DNA from: Paracoccus aurantiacus
Lineage (GTDB): Bacteria; Pseudomonadota; Alphaproteobacteria; Rhodobacterales; Rhodobacteraceae
Direction: 5' to 3'
Assembly: GCF_007993065.1 (NCBI RefSeq)
Contig: NZ_VOPL01000006.1
Span: 1 to 64,000 of the forward strand
Length of the DNA stretch: 64,000 nt
Position numbers and translations under genes: made by a program. Below the pieces are notes generated by a model. The model was not told where the DNA came from. It saw nothing but the letters and a program-made list of their open reading frames with translations, and made no database searches. Below, piece by piece: positions 37,604-45,530 of this stretch (position 1 is its first letter; each line of letters opens with the position of its first letter).

Positions 37604-38264
37604 CTGAGGACTCCTTTCTGGCCGGGACGATTTGCCCGGTCTGCATGGCGAAATGAAATACGCCGCCACGATATGGCGGGTATTCGGCGACGTCCGCACG
37701 CATCTCGTCGCGCACGGACGAGCGCAGCGCGGCGGCAAGCGCGGACAGGCTGTCGAAGGCCACGCGGTTGCGTTGCATGTGATTTGCCTGCGGGAACGGC
37801 AGTGCCGACACGTGATCAATCGGGGTCAGCATCTCCATCTCTCGCAGCGCGGGCAGTTTCTGCATCAGCGGAATATGGTGGCTGGCGTAGTGGTCCAGCC
37901 AATCGCTCGCGCTAAGCGCGGGGCCGGGATAGTGGACGAGGTAGGACACGCGGCCAGCCGGTTCCGGCGTCACGTATCGGCGCAGACGGAAAGCTTGCTG
38001 GCTGGCAGGTTCCATCCCGCTCAGCAATTCAGGAAACACCTGCAGGTCGCCCTCCGCCGCGCAGGCAGCCTGCAGCGAAGCCAGCGCGTCGAATTCCAGT
38101 TGCAGCACAAGGGCGGGCGCTCTCGCCTCCTGTTCCGGCCAGTCGGCGGGCCGGTGCAGCAGGGCACGCCGCAGACCCGGCACCGACGCAAGAACCGCCG
38201 AAAGCCGCGTCGTCGTTAGCTGCGCCGCATCGCCATCCCATGTGAGTATCAGCGCGACCGTCAT
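37593..38264 (-). CDS. EthD-like dimeric alpha/beta-barrel protein
   Basis: About 223 residues, apparently two ferredoxin-like domains in tandem. The C-terminal half has EthD-type features (VSYLVHYPGPALSASDWLDHYASHHIPLMQKLPAL), where EthD proteins place catalytic or metal-binding His residues. The N-terminal half is more diverged. It starts three bases after the dctM stop and overlaps ohr. EthD-like proteins often assist ring or side-chain oxidation; the function here is unknown. Confidence 0.72.
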   Translation of the reverse strand: MTVALILTWDGDAAQLTTTRLSAVLASVPGLRRALLHRPADWPEQEARAPALVLQLEFDALASLQAACAAEGDLQVFPELLSGMEPASQQAFRLRRYVTPEPAGRVSYLVHYPGPALSASDWLDHYASHHIPLMQKLPALREMEMLTPIDHVSALPFPQANHMQRNRVAFDSLSALAAALRSSVRDEMRADVAEYPPYRGGVFHFAMQTGQIVPARKESSDVA

Positions 38265-38266
38265 GC

Positions 38267-39580
38267 TCAAATCAGGCTCGGCAGCCACAGCGCAAGCTGC
38301 GGGAAGGCCACCACCAACGCGATCAGCACCAGTGTCAGCAGCACATATGGCAGCGCCGCCAGCGCAACCGTCGCAAGCTTCATATCCCCGCCAGAGGCCC
38401 CCAGCACAACATAAAGCAACAGCCCGAAGGGCGGCGTCGCCAGCCCGACCTCGATCGCGAGCAAAAGGATCAGGCCGAGCCAGACTGTATCGAAACCGTA
38501 TTGCGCAGCGAAGGGCATGAAGATCGGAAGTGTAATCAGCATCATCGAAACCTGATCCATGAACATCCCCAGGATCAGAAGCGTGAACACCATCAGCAGA
38601 ATGATCCCGTAACGCCCCAGATCAAGCGAGATCACCGACTGGATAAACCCGTTCGACGCGCCCGAGAACGCGAAGACCTGCGAAAACGTCATCGAGGCCG
38701 AAATGATAAGGAACGTCATGCCGGTCACTTTCATCGCATCGTCCAGCGACCGCCAGACGACGCCCCAGCTGAACTTGCGGTATATGACCAGCAGCAGACA
38801 GACCCCGGCGCATCCAAGGGCCGCGGATTCTGTGGGCGTGGCGATGCCCATGATGATGGTGCCGACGACCGTAAAGACCAGAAAGGACATCGGAACGATA
38901 TTGACCATCACGGCCTTCAGCTTCTGGCGACCCGCGATCTGCGGCACGGGATATTGCGGCGCGGCGTCCGGGTCGATACGCGTCTGAAACCAGATCAGGC
39001 CGCAGAACATCGTCGTCAGCACAAGCCCCGGCATGATCCCCGCGATCAGAAGCGCGCCGACATCTATCTGCGCGAGAGAGCCCAGAAGCACCGCCAGCGT
39101 CGAGGGCGGGATGATGACCGCAAGGTTCCCCGCGCCCAGAACAGGCCCGTAAGCCATATGCGGCTTGTATCTTCGCTTTGTCATCTCTGGCGCCATCAGC
39201 GATGACATCATGCCGGCATTTGCCAGGCTCGACCCCGACAATGCCGCAAAGATCGCGCCCGCCCCAAGGACGACATAGGACAGCCGCCCGCGCAGGTTCC
39301 CGACGACAAGATCAAGCGCGTGGATCACCCGCTCGCCCAGCCCCGACCGGAAATACAGGCTGCCCATCACCAGAAACATCGGCAAGGGCGCCAAGGCATA
39401 TGTGCCAACCGCCTCCGAGAAGTTGGACACCATCTGTTCAATCCCGCGGACGCCGCCAAAAAACAGCATGAGGCCCGCGATATTGGTCGCGAAGAACGCA
39501 AAGGCTACTGGCAGACCCAGCCCCATAAGCGTGATGACCGTCCCGACCAGCACCGCGAAGGGATAAAGCCAGTCCATCAC
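38267..39580 (-). CDS. TRAP transporter large membrane subunit (DctM family), module C
   Basis: 437 residues, about 12 helices, with IFAALSGSSLANAGMMSSLMAPEM, VIIPPSTLAVLLGSLAQ and LATPPFGLLLYVVLG motifs. It overlaps dctQ by four bases and is followed directly by the EthD-like gene, placing uptake and catabolism in one transcript. Confidence 0.93.
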   Translation of the reverse strand: MMDWLYPFAVLVGTVITLMGLGLPVAFAFFATNIAGLMLFFGGVRGIEQMVSNFSEAVGTYALAPLPMFLVMGSLYFRSGLGERVIHALDLVVGNLRGRLSYVVLGAGAIFAALSGSSLANAGMMSSLMAPEMTKRRYKPHMAYGPVLGAGNLAVIIPPSTLAVLLGSLAQIDVGALLIAGIMPGLVLTTMFCGLIWFQTRIDPDAAPQYPVPQIAGRQKLKAVMVNIVPMSFLVFTVVGTIIMGIATPTESAALGCAGVCLLLVIYRKFSWGVVWRSLDDAMKVTGMTFLIISASMTFSQVFAFSGASNGFIQSVISLDLGRYGIILLMVFTLLILGMFMDQVSMMLITLPIFMPFAAQYGFDTVWLGLILLLAIEVGLATPPFGLLLYVVLGASGGDMKLATVALAALPYVLLTLVLIALVVAFPQLALWLPSLI

Positions 39581-40089
39581 AGCCCCTCGGCATCCAGTGG
39601 CCCGGCATCATAGATCGAGACGGGCGCAAGCAGAAAGCGCAGCCATTCGACGGCCGAAAGTGCGAAGCCAAGAAAAACAGGCAGATAGATCGCCCATTTC
39701 GGCATGTCAAAAGTGCGGCTTTCAAAGCTGCGCTTCGCGATTGCCGCCATCATCTGATCGAAGGCGACATAGCCAAGATAAAGGCAAAGCCCGAGGCAGG
39801 TGAGGTAAACCAATGTCTCCAGCAAGCGCTGCGCCTTCGGTGGGAACAACGCGCGCAGGAAGGTTACGAAGACATGACCCCTGATGCGGACCAGCCAGGG
39901 CATCGACAGAAAGGTGATGTAAAGCAGGCTGTATTCCGTCGCCGATATCGCCCAGGTCATGGCGCGCAAACCGAAGTTTCGCGCCGCCACATCGGCAATG
40001 ACCAGAAGGATTACCACCCCGATCATCACCTTCGCCACCGAAACCAGAAGCCAGGACAGGTAGCCCGTGTATTCGAAAAGCCGGTCCAA
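39577..40089 (-). CDS. TRAP transporter small membrane subunit (DctQ family), module C
   Basis: 170 residues with four helices and the DctQ-type segment YITFLSMPWLVRIRGHVFVTFL. It lies 96 bases downstream of dctP and overlaps dctM by ATGA. Confidence 0.9.
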   Translation of the reverse strand: MDRLFEYTGYLSWLLVSVAKVMIGVVILLVIADVAARNFGLRAMTWAISATEYSLLYITFLSMPWLVRIRGHVFVTFLRALFPPKAQRLLETLVYLTCLGLCLYLGYVAFDQMMAAIAKRSFESRTFDMPKWAIYLPVFLGFALSAVEWLRFLLAPVSIYDAGPLDAEGL

Positions 40090-40185
40090 GATATGCCCTC
40101 TTACTGGCGAAGGGTTTGCTCCCTCGGCCCTGCCTCAGTCGCCCGGCCGCGGAATGCCGCGACCCACAGCCCGGCCCGGCAAGGC

Positions 40186-41163
40186 TTAATTGAACAGATC
40201 GCGAAGCTGATCGACATGGGCGGGGTCGCGTGCAGTCATGCGGTCCCAGCTTGACTTTGCGGCCGCGTCAAGAAACTTCTGCCGCCCCTCGCCGGTCATT
40301 TCGACAACCTGCATCCCCTCCTGTTCAAGCAGGGCACGCGTCTCCTCATCCTCCTTGCGGATGGCATCCGAGCTTTCGCGTTCGAATTCCTGCGCCACTT
40401 CGGTCAGCAACGCCTTCGATTCATCCGTAAGGTCGTTCCACGCGTCGAGATTCATCGAGATCAGCACGTCCATCCCGAAAAAGCCGGGATCGACGCGGTA
40501 GCGCGTGAACTTGTCCCAGCCGAAAGCTTTGTATCCGATGGAGGGATAGGCCAGCCCGTTAATCATCCCGCGTTCCAGCGCGGTGTAGGTATCACCCATC
40601 GGCATCACCACCGCCTGCGCGCCGATGCTGTCGAAGAATTGCTTGTAAAGCGGCGATGCGCGCAGAACCAACCCGTTGAAATCCAGCATTCCGTCCGGCT
40701 GCAGCTTCGGTTCGTCCACCGTCCAGATATGGAAGCCGACGCCGGTATCGACCCAGGCGAGAAGCTTTGCATTGCCCTTTTCCTGATAGATCTGGTCAAT
40801 GGCGTCCCAGCCGCCATTCTCTCGTGCTTCCCACGGCGTGACCGTCGCAGCCGAGAATGCGTCGCCTTCGGGCACGATTTCCAGATAGAGACCGGCCGGA
40901 TTGTTGATCATGTCGATCAGGCCGGACTGCTGCGCCGCGCCAAGCTGGGTGTTCGGAATGACTTCGGGGCCGCCGCGCACGTCGATCTGGACGATCCCCT
41001 TGCCGCGCTCGTTCACCTTGTCGACGAAGCGCAGAAAGCTTTGCGCAAAGCCGACCTGGGTCGGCGTGAAGTGAACGGCGTTGATGCGATCCTCGGCCCG
41101 CGCGGGCAGACAAAGGGTAGCGCCCGCTATGGCTGCGACGGCGATGGTTTTCCAAAAGTTCAT
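40186..41163 (-). CDS. TRAP transporter periplasmic solute-binding protein (DctP family), module C
   Basis: 325 residues; MNFWKTIAVAAIAGATLCLPARA is a Sec signal peptide. The mature protein has NAVHFTPTQVGFAQSFLRFVDKV, FNGLVLRASPLYKQFF (arginine in the position that binds the ligand carboxylate) and GMINGLAYPSIGYKAFG. First gene of an eight-gene run down to the CoA ligase. GGGGGAAG precedes the ATG. Its promoter carries the module C dyad and a second box shared with the module D promoter. Confidence 0.92.
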   Translation of the reverse strand: MNFWKTIAVAAIAGATLCLPARAEDRINAVHFTPTQVGFAQSFLRFVDKVNERGKGIVQIDVRGGPEVIPNTQLGAAQQSGLIDMINNPAGLYLEIVPEGDAFSAATVTPWEARENGGWDAIDQIYQEKGNAKLLAWVDTGVGFHIWTVDEPKLQPDGMLDFNGLVLRASPLYKQFFDSIGAQAVVMPMGDTYTALERGMINGLAYPSIGYKAFGWDKFTRYRVDPGFFGMDVLISMNLDAWNDLTDESKALLTEVAQEFERESSDAIRKEDEETRALLEQEGMQVVEMTGEGRQKFLDAAAKSSWDRMTARDPAHVDQLRDLFN

Positions 41164-41205
41164 CCGACTTCCCCCTGTCGATGGATCTGCTGGCCCACTC
41201 CTTTA

Positions 41206-41235
41206 ATCCTACACATGATTAATCATGAAATACAA
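41206..41235 (-). promoter_or_regulatory. promoter with perfect 14-base operator, module C TRAP operon
   Basis: Minus strand: TTGTAT (41235-41230), 18-base spacer, TAGGAT (41211-41206). The spacer holds the perfect palindrome CATGATTAATCATG (41214-41227). Two near copies of this dyad occur at 44639 and 45405, flanking a marR gene, so MarR repression is likely. Confidence 0.65.
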
Positions 41236-41254
41236 CTTCAAACTTAAAATATTT
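41234..41254. repeat. A/T-rich box shared with the module D promoter
   Basis: This 21-base stretch matches 56320-56340 at 19 of 21 positions; both lie upstream of leftward operons in otherwise unlike, much more GC-rich DNA. A 12-base core, TTCAAACTTAAA, also occurs at 17430-17441 before the Rieske operon. Confidence 0.5.
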
Positions 41255-41358
41255 GGTTTGATAGCATTCTTCTGCCTGCGTTTCGGGCAACCTCGGCTGA
41301 CCCCATGCAAGCCGAGGGACCGAATCGGTCCGGCGACCGAGTATCGCATCTTTTCTGG

Positions 41359-42135
41359 CTATTGGCGCTCGATCAGCGCCATGACCCGAAGCGGGCTGCC
41401 GGTGCCGCCCTTGATCTTCAGGGGTGCGGCGATCAGCATAGCACCAGTTGGTGGCAGCAGATCGAGGTTGCACAGGCATTGCAGCCCGTATTTGCCAGCC
41501 CCGTGAAGTGTGAAATGCGCGGGGTAGGGCGGTGTGTAATGCCCGCCCTGCCCGGCATCGGTTCCCACTGTTTCTGTCCCGAAACCGCGAATGTCGCGGT
41601 CATGGACCAGCAACCTGATCGCATCGGGAGTCGGTCCCGGCGAATGCGCGCCATCCTCGCGCAGGTTCAGATATGACGCGCCGCTTCGCTTTGACCAATC
41701 GGTGCGCATCAGCACCCAGGCGCCGACGGGGATACGGCCATGTTCGGCTTCCCACCCTTCGATTATGGCCGGGGTAAGCTCAAAATCATCATCCCTTTGC
41801 GCACCGGCGGAACAGTCGATGACAACGACCGGGCCGACAAACATCGCCGGGTCGATCTCGTCCACTGCGCCATTCGGGACGTCACGCCCGGAAATCCAGT
41901 GGATCGGCGCGTCGAAATGGGTGCCGGTATGCTCGCTCATGCTGATATTGTGCCATTTCCATGCCGGGCCGCGATGGTCGTAGGCGCTGATTTCTTCCAT
42001 CCGGAACCGGGCGCATTGGCCGAATTCGGGGGGCAGCACGATGACGGGAAAGTCCTGGTCCAGCCTGTGGGTCAGGTCCACAACCTGCACCGCGCCCGAA
42101 CGAAGCGCCGCTGACAGATCGGAAAGTACGCTCAT
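41359..42135 (-). CDS. cyclase/kynurenine-formamidase-family metal-dependent hydrolase, module C
   Basis: 258 residues with the family metal motif SEHTGTHFDAPIHW (H-x-G-T-H-x-D) at about 67-80 and the GTDAGQGGHY segment that shapes the active site. Members hydrolyse amides or lactone-like bonds (formylkynurenine, isatin). It overlaps the DUF35-SDR gene by ATGA and is the last gene of the thiolase run. It may open a ring or cleave an activated intermediate; the substrate is unknown. Confidence 0.85.
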   Translation of the reverse strand: MSVLSDLSAALRSGAVQVVDLTHRLDQDFPVIVLPPEFGQCARFRMEEISAYDHRGPAWKWHNISMSEHTGTHFDAPIHWISGRDVPNGAVDEIDPAMFVGPVVVIDCSAGAQRDDDFELTPAIIEGWEAEHGRIPVGAWVLMRTDWSKRSGASYLNLREDGAHSPGPTPDAIRLLVHDRDIRGFGTETVGTDAGQGGHYTPPYPAHFTLHGAGKYGLQCLCNLDLLPPTGAMLIAAPLKIKGGTGSPLRVMALIERQ

Positions 42136-43385
42136 GATCCTCCTCCCATCGTCATTTCGCGTTCCAGCACCTTGGGACCGGCGCGAAAACGCTCAACCAG
42201 TTCTTTCGCCACATCGCCGCAAAAGACGTCCTCCAGCCCGTCCTGCAGTCCGCGCACCAGATCGGCGGCTATCGCCTTCGGTGTCACCTTTGGCGGTGGC
42301 AGCGGCTGGTGCCAGTCGTCGTCGGTCGGGCCGACAAACAGGTTCATCACCCGCAAGCCGCTGGCCCGGAACTCTGATCGCAGACATTGGCTGAGCGAGA
42401 GCGCCGCTGCCTGTGACGCCGCGAAGCTGCCGTAATCGGGCAGGCTGACAAGTGCATGCGCCGAAAGGACATTGACGAAGGCGACGGCAGAGTTGACGCC
42501 ATCGGCGGTGCGCGCGCACATGCCGGGACCGAAAGCCTGCGCCAGACGCATCAGGCCAAGCGCATTCACCTCCATCTCCTGCGCCGCGAACGCCGTGTCC
42601 CCGCGCGACAGCACCCCGCCGGGCCGGATGAAGCGCGCGTTATTGATCAGAATATCGACCTTTCCGCCAATCTCTCCGGCCAGTTCCTGAACGCTTGCGG
42701 TATCGGTCACATCCAGCGGCAGGATGCTGACGCCAGGCAGGTCCAAAAGCGCAGCCTGAACAGGATTCGGACGCCAGCGTTCCGCCTCTCCCACGAATAT
42801 CGTGGTCGCACCGGCGCGGCCAAGCGCCGCCGCAATCGCGGGTGCATTGGGGTTGCGACCGTCGGCGATCAGCACCCGCCGCAGTTTCGGGTCAGAGGTC
42901 AAAACGCGCATCTCGGGATCGTCCTGCATATCCGGTGTCGGGTGTTCCGGCATGGCGATCAGGACACCCTGCCCCGACCGGTCCAGCCTGTTCAAAAGCC
43001 GCACCCGCGCATGCGGCGCGACATCGCCGTGAATGTGACAGATGATGACTGGACCCACGTCCAGCCTGACAGTGCCGGTGCGCCACGGCGCACGTTCCCT
43101 GAAATAAAGGTTGGTCGAGGTCCGGACAGTCGTTTCTGCCAGCAGCTTGCCATTGGGCGAGACATCCTGCCAGCGCAGATCGGGCGACAGGCACCCGACG
43201 CAGGCGTCACGCGCCGGATACTGAGGCGCACCGCATTCAGCGCAGGCCTGAAGCGCAAAGCGCCCTTCCGAAGCTGCGGCGGTCATCCCCATCGCCGCCC
43301 GGCTGCGCATCGCCGGCGGCAGCGTTGGCGAGACGGTGCGCTTTTCCGGGTTCTTGCGTGGCGGCGGCGTCAGCGGTGTGGTCAT
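42132..43385 (-). CDS. DUF35 (zinc ribbon + OB-fold) fused to a degenerate SDR domain, module C
   Basis: About 417 residues. Residues 45-140 are a DUF35 module: rubredoxin-like zinc ribbon Cys48, 51, 62 and 65 (C-x2-C-x10-C-x2-C) then an OB-fold (NLYFRERAPWRTGTVRLDVG). Residues 155-400 have the SDR fold order, but the cofactor glycine motif is replaced (IADGRNPNAPAIAAAL), NNAG reads NNAR, and the catalytic YSASKAA-type motif reads FAASQAA, so both Tyr and Lys are gone. DUF35 proteins pair with thiolase-like enzymes, here the adjacent upstream gene (ATGA overlap). The dead SDR part may be a scaffold or CoA-ligand binder. Confidence 0.83.
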   Translation of the reverse strand: MTTPLTPPPRKNPEKRTVSPTLPPAMRSRAAMGMTAAASEGRFALQACAECGAPQYPARDACVGCLSPDLRWQDVSPNGKLLAETTVRTSTNLYFRERAPWRTGTVRLDVGPVIICHIHGDVAPHARVRLLNRLDRSGQGVLIAMPEHPTPDMQDDPEMRVLTSDPKLRRVLIADGRNPNAPAIAAALGRAGATTIFVGEAERWRPNPVQAALLDLPGVSILPLDVTDTASVQELAGEIGGKVDILINNARFIRPGGVLSRGDTAFAAQEMEVNALGLMRLAQAFGPGMCARTADGVNSAVAFVNVLSAHALVSLPDYGSFAASQAAALSLSQCLRSEFRASGLRVMNLFVGPTDDDWHQPLPPPKVTPKAIAADLVRGLQDGLEDVFCGDVAKELVERFRAGPKVLEREMTMGGGS

Positions 43386-44557
43386 GGCCCGGCCCCCTTC
43401 AGAATGGCTGCACCTGTGCACAGCCCCCGGTCGTAGTTGATCATCCCGAAGCCTGACACCATTGCCGTGCGCGCGCCTGCCACCTGCGTGCCCTCGGCGC
43501 GGCCTGTGACCTGCCGGATCGCCTCGACCAGTCCAATGAACCCGCCCGCGGCACCGGCCTGTCCCCCGGACAACTGACCGCCCGAGGTATTGTGCGGGAA
43601 GTCGCCCGAAATCGTCAGGTCGCGGCTTCGCAGAAACTGCGGACCTTCGCCCTTTGCGCAGAAGCCAAGATCCTCGATCTGCATGAGCGAGATCACCGGG
43701 TAGTCGTCATAGGTTTGCAGCAGGTCGATATCCTGCGGTGTGCAGCCGGCCATTTCGTAAAGCTCGCCTGCATCAATCGTCCAGCCGCCGCGAAGCTGGA
43801 CCGGATCGTCCGCATGGGCGTTGTGCCGCTCGATTGCGCCGGCAAGGGTCGCATAGGGCAGGGCGCGCCGCTCTGCCTCCTCGACGGTCATGACCAGAAA
43901 CGCCTCTGCGCCCGCGCATGGCATTACGCAATCGAACAAGGCAATCGGGTCTGCAATCGGGCGAGCGTCAAGATATTGCTGCATGCTCAGCGGCTTTTTC
44001 ATGATTGCGCGCGGATTTTTCAGCGCATTCGCGCGCTGAGAAACGGCAATGCGCCCGAAATCCTCTCGGGTGGCACCATATTCGTGCATATAGCGGTCGG
44101 TCAGAAGCGCGAAATTCGCGTTCGGGCCGCCATAGCCGTAGGGATAGGCTGCATCCATCGCAAAGCGCGAGAAGCTGGAAAGCAGCTGCCGAAAGCTGTC
44201 GATATGGTTGGTGTCGCCCGCCACGCAGGCCACGATATCAGCATCGCCAGCCTGAACAGCCCGCGCCGCCCTGCGCATCGCGACGATGCCAGCCGCGCCG
44301 CCCATCGGAATATGATCGAGCCAGCGCGGTGAAAGACCCAGATGCTGGGTCAGCCCGACTGCCGTATCGGGAAACAGGGTGAAGCTGGCAAGGCAAAGCC
44401 CGTCCAGATCCGCCTTTTGCAGCCCCGCCGATTGCAGCGACGTCCGCAGCGCCTGCGCGATCCACCAATGCGCGCTTTCGATAGAGTAACGCCGATAAGG
44501 AACCGAGGCCGGCGCGACCAGTGCCACACCATCATATGATTGGCGTGACCGTTTCAC
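43382..44557 (-). CDS. thiolase-like (SCP-x/Ltp type) protein without the thiolase catalytic triad, module C
   Basis: About 391 residues of thiolase fold (SFTLFPDTAVGLTQHLGLSPRW, AGDADIVACVAGDTN, AVSQRANALKNP, NTSGGQLSGGQAGAAGG). The nucleophilic Cys position reads MGGAAG, the His of GHPxGATG reads GQAGAAGG, and the C-terminal CGGG loop reads SGFGMIN, so Claisen-type thiolysis is unlikely. Ltp-type members bound to DUF35 proteins instead do retro-aldol cleavage in steroid side-chain breakdown. I chose a GTG start (44557) because it gives KRSRQSYDGVALVAP and sits on the stop of a short leader frame; ATG at 44572 or 44635 are alternatives, the last lying almost at the promoter. Confidence 0.78.
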   Translation of the reverse strand: MKRSRQSYDGVALVAPASVPYRRYSIESAHWWIAQALRTSLQSAGLQKADLDGLCLASFTLFPDTAVGLTQHLGLSPRWLDHIPMGGAAGIVAMRRAARAVQAGDADIVACVAGDTNHIDSFRQLLSSFSRFAMDAAYPYGYGGPNANFALLTDRYMHEYGATREDFGRIAVSQRANALKNPRAIMKKPLSMQQYLDARPIADPIALFDCVMPCAGAEAFLVMTVEEAERRALPYATLAGAIERHNAHADDPVQLRGGWTIDAGELYEMAGCTPQDIDLLQTYDDYPVISLMQIEDLGFCAKGEGPQFLRSRDLTISGDFPHNTSGGQLSGGQAGAAGGFIGLVEAIRQVTGRAEGTQVAGARTAMVSGFGMINYDRGLCTGAAILKGAGP

Positions 44558-44595
44558 CGGACCGGTCCACATCCATCTGCAACGGGTAATCTCAT
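44554..44595 (-). CDS. possible 13-codon leader peptide before the thiolase-like gene
   Basis: The best ribosome-binding site here, AGGAGGGG (44608-44601), stands five bases before an ATG at 44595 that opens a 13-codon frame (MRLPVADGCGPVR), out of frame with the thiolase-like gene. Its TGA overlaps the proposed GTG start (GTGA), a classic coupling arrangement. It may instead reflect a one-base sequence error in the true N-terminus. Confidence 0.35.
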   Translation of the reverse strand: MRLPVADGCGPVR

Positions 44596-44638
44596 CGACG
44601 CCCCTCCTCGCCCGGCGCGGCATCGCGCGCGCCATTTA

Positions 44639-44670
44639 GATGATTATTCATATGAATTGCCGCGTGGCAA
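44639..44670 (-). promoter_or_regulatory. operator and putative promoter of the thiolase-DUF35-cyclase run
   Basis: The dyad GATGATTATTCATA (44639-44652) matches the perfect site at 41214 in 11 of 14 positions and overlaps a second palindrome ATTCATATGAAT (44646-44657). A candidate -35, TTGCCA on the minus strand (44670-44665), places the dyad over the -10 region. Confidence 0.55.
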
Positions 44671-44721
44671 GTTTTTTGATGCTACCCCGAAAGGCGATCC
44701 GGCCATAGCCCGCCCGAAAGA

Positions 44722-45195
44722 TCAGCGCGCCGACGCCGCTGCGACATTGCGCAGATTGCCCAGAACATGCCGCAGCGCGCCCAGGAATGCGGTCCGTTCC
44801 TCGGGCGGAAGACCAGCCGTCATGGAATCGTTGAGCTGCGATATTTCCGGTTCGATCCTTTCGAAGATCCGGCGTCCGGCGTCGGTCAGGCTGACAAGCC
44901 GCAGGCGACTGTCCTCTGCCCCGACCTGACGTTCGACAAAGCCCTGCTTGTCCAGACTTTCCAGCGCGCGGCTCATCGTGGGCTGCTCGGCGATCGCATA
45001 GCTGCAAAGCTCGCTGACCGTAAGCTGGCCGTAAATCCGCAACGAGATGATAACCCGCATCTTCAGCGTCGAGACCCCGACCGATCGCAGGCGGGACTGC
45101 AGAATCTGATGATACTGGTGAACGATATGATTAAGCAGGAAGGACGGCATTCCTTCCAGTTCCAGTTCTGTGACCTGTTCATGATGTTCAGGCAT
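44722..45195 (-). CDS. MarR-family transcriptional regulator, module C
   Basis: 157 residues: dimerisation helix LLNHIVHQYHQILQSRL, winged helix with GVSTLKMRVIISLRIYGQLTVSELCSYA, recognition helix QPTMSRALESLDKQGFV and wing EDSRLRLVSLTDAGRRIFE. It lies between two of the three promoters that share the 14-base dyad, so it is the likely regulator of the whole module. A CoA thioester or the transported acid is the likely ligand, by analogy with other catabolic MarR proteins. Confidence 0.88.
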   Translation of the reverse strand: MPEHHEQVTELELEGMPSFLLNHIVHQYHQILQSRLRSVGVSTLKMRVIISLRIYGQLTVSELCSYAIAEQPTMSRALESLDKQGFVERQVGAEDSRLRLVSLTDAGRRIFERIEPEISQLNDSMTAGLPPEERTAFLGALRHVLGNLRNVAAASAR

Positions 45196-45530
45196 TTCCG
45201 GCTCATTCGTTCATACGGGATGCAAAGTTTCGGCCCTTTCGTAACGCCGATGGCCGGATGACGCCATAGCTGAATCCGTCCCGCCGACGCGTTCGGCATA
45301 ATTTTTCAACCGCATTTCATGTTGTTACAGGAAGCGAACCTGTCTGAGGCCCGGCACGACGAAGCGACACGCCAAGGCACCGGGAACAGAATTCTTGCTT
45401 TTTACATGACTTATCATATAATAATGCAACCGGCCTTTGTCGCGCCGGGTCGGAGGAACCGGAACACCGGCCATACGCCCCGAGAAATCCGCGAGATCGA
45501 CAATGGCTGCCACGACCTCGGGGAAATGCG
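45196..45530. other. divergent regulatory gap between marR and the oxidoreductase operon
   Basis: 335 bases without a supported gene. It contains a near-consensus promoter and operator (45395-45422) for the rightward oxidoreductase operon, then a transcribed leader of about 100 bases. No marR promoter could be defined. Confidence 0.6.
45395..45422 (+). promoter_or_regulatory. strong promoter with overlapping MarR-type operator
   Basis: TTGCTT (45395-45400), 16-base spacer, TATAAT (45417-45422): one of the closest sigma-70 matches in the window. The dyad CATGACTTATCATA (45405-45418) fills the spacer and enters the -10. It matches the perfect site at 41214 in 11 of 14 bases. Confidence 0.65.
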
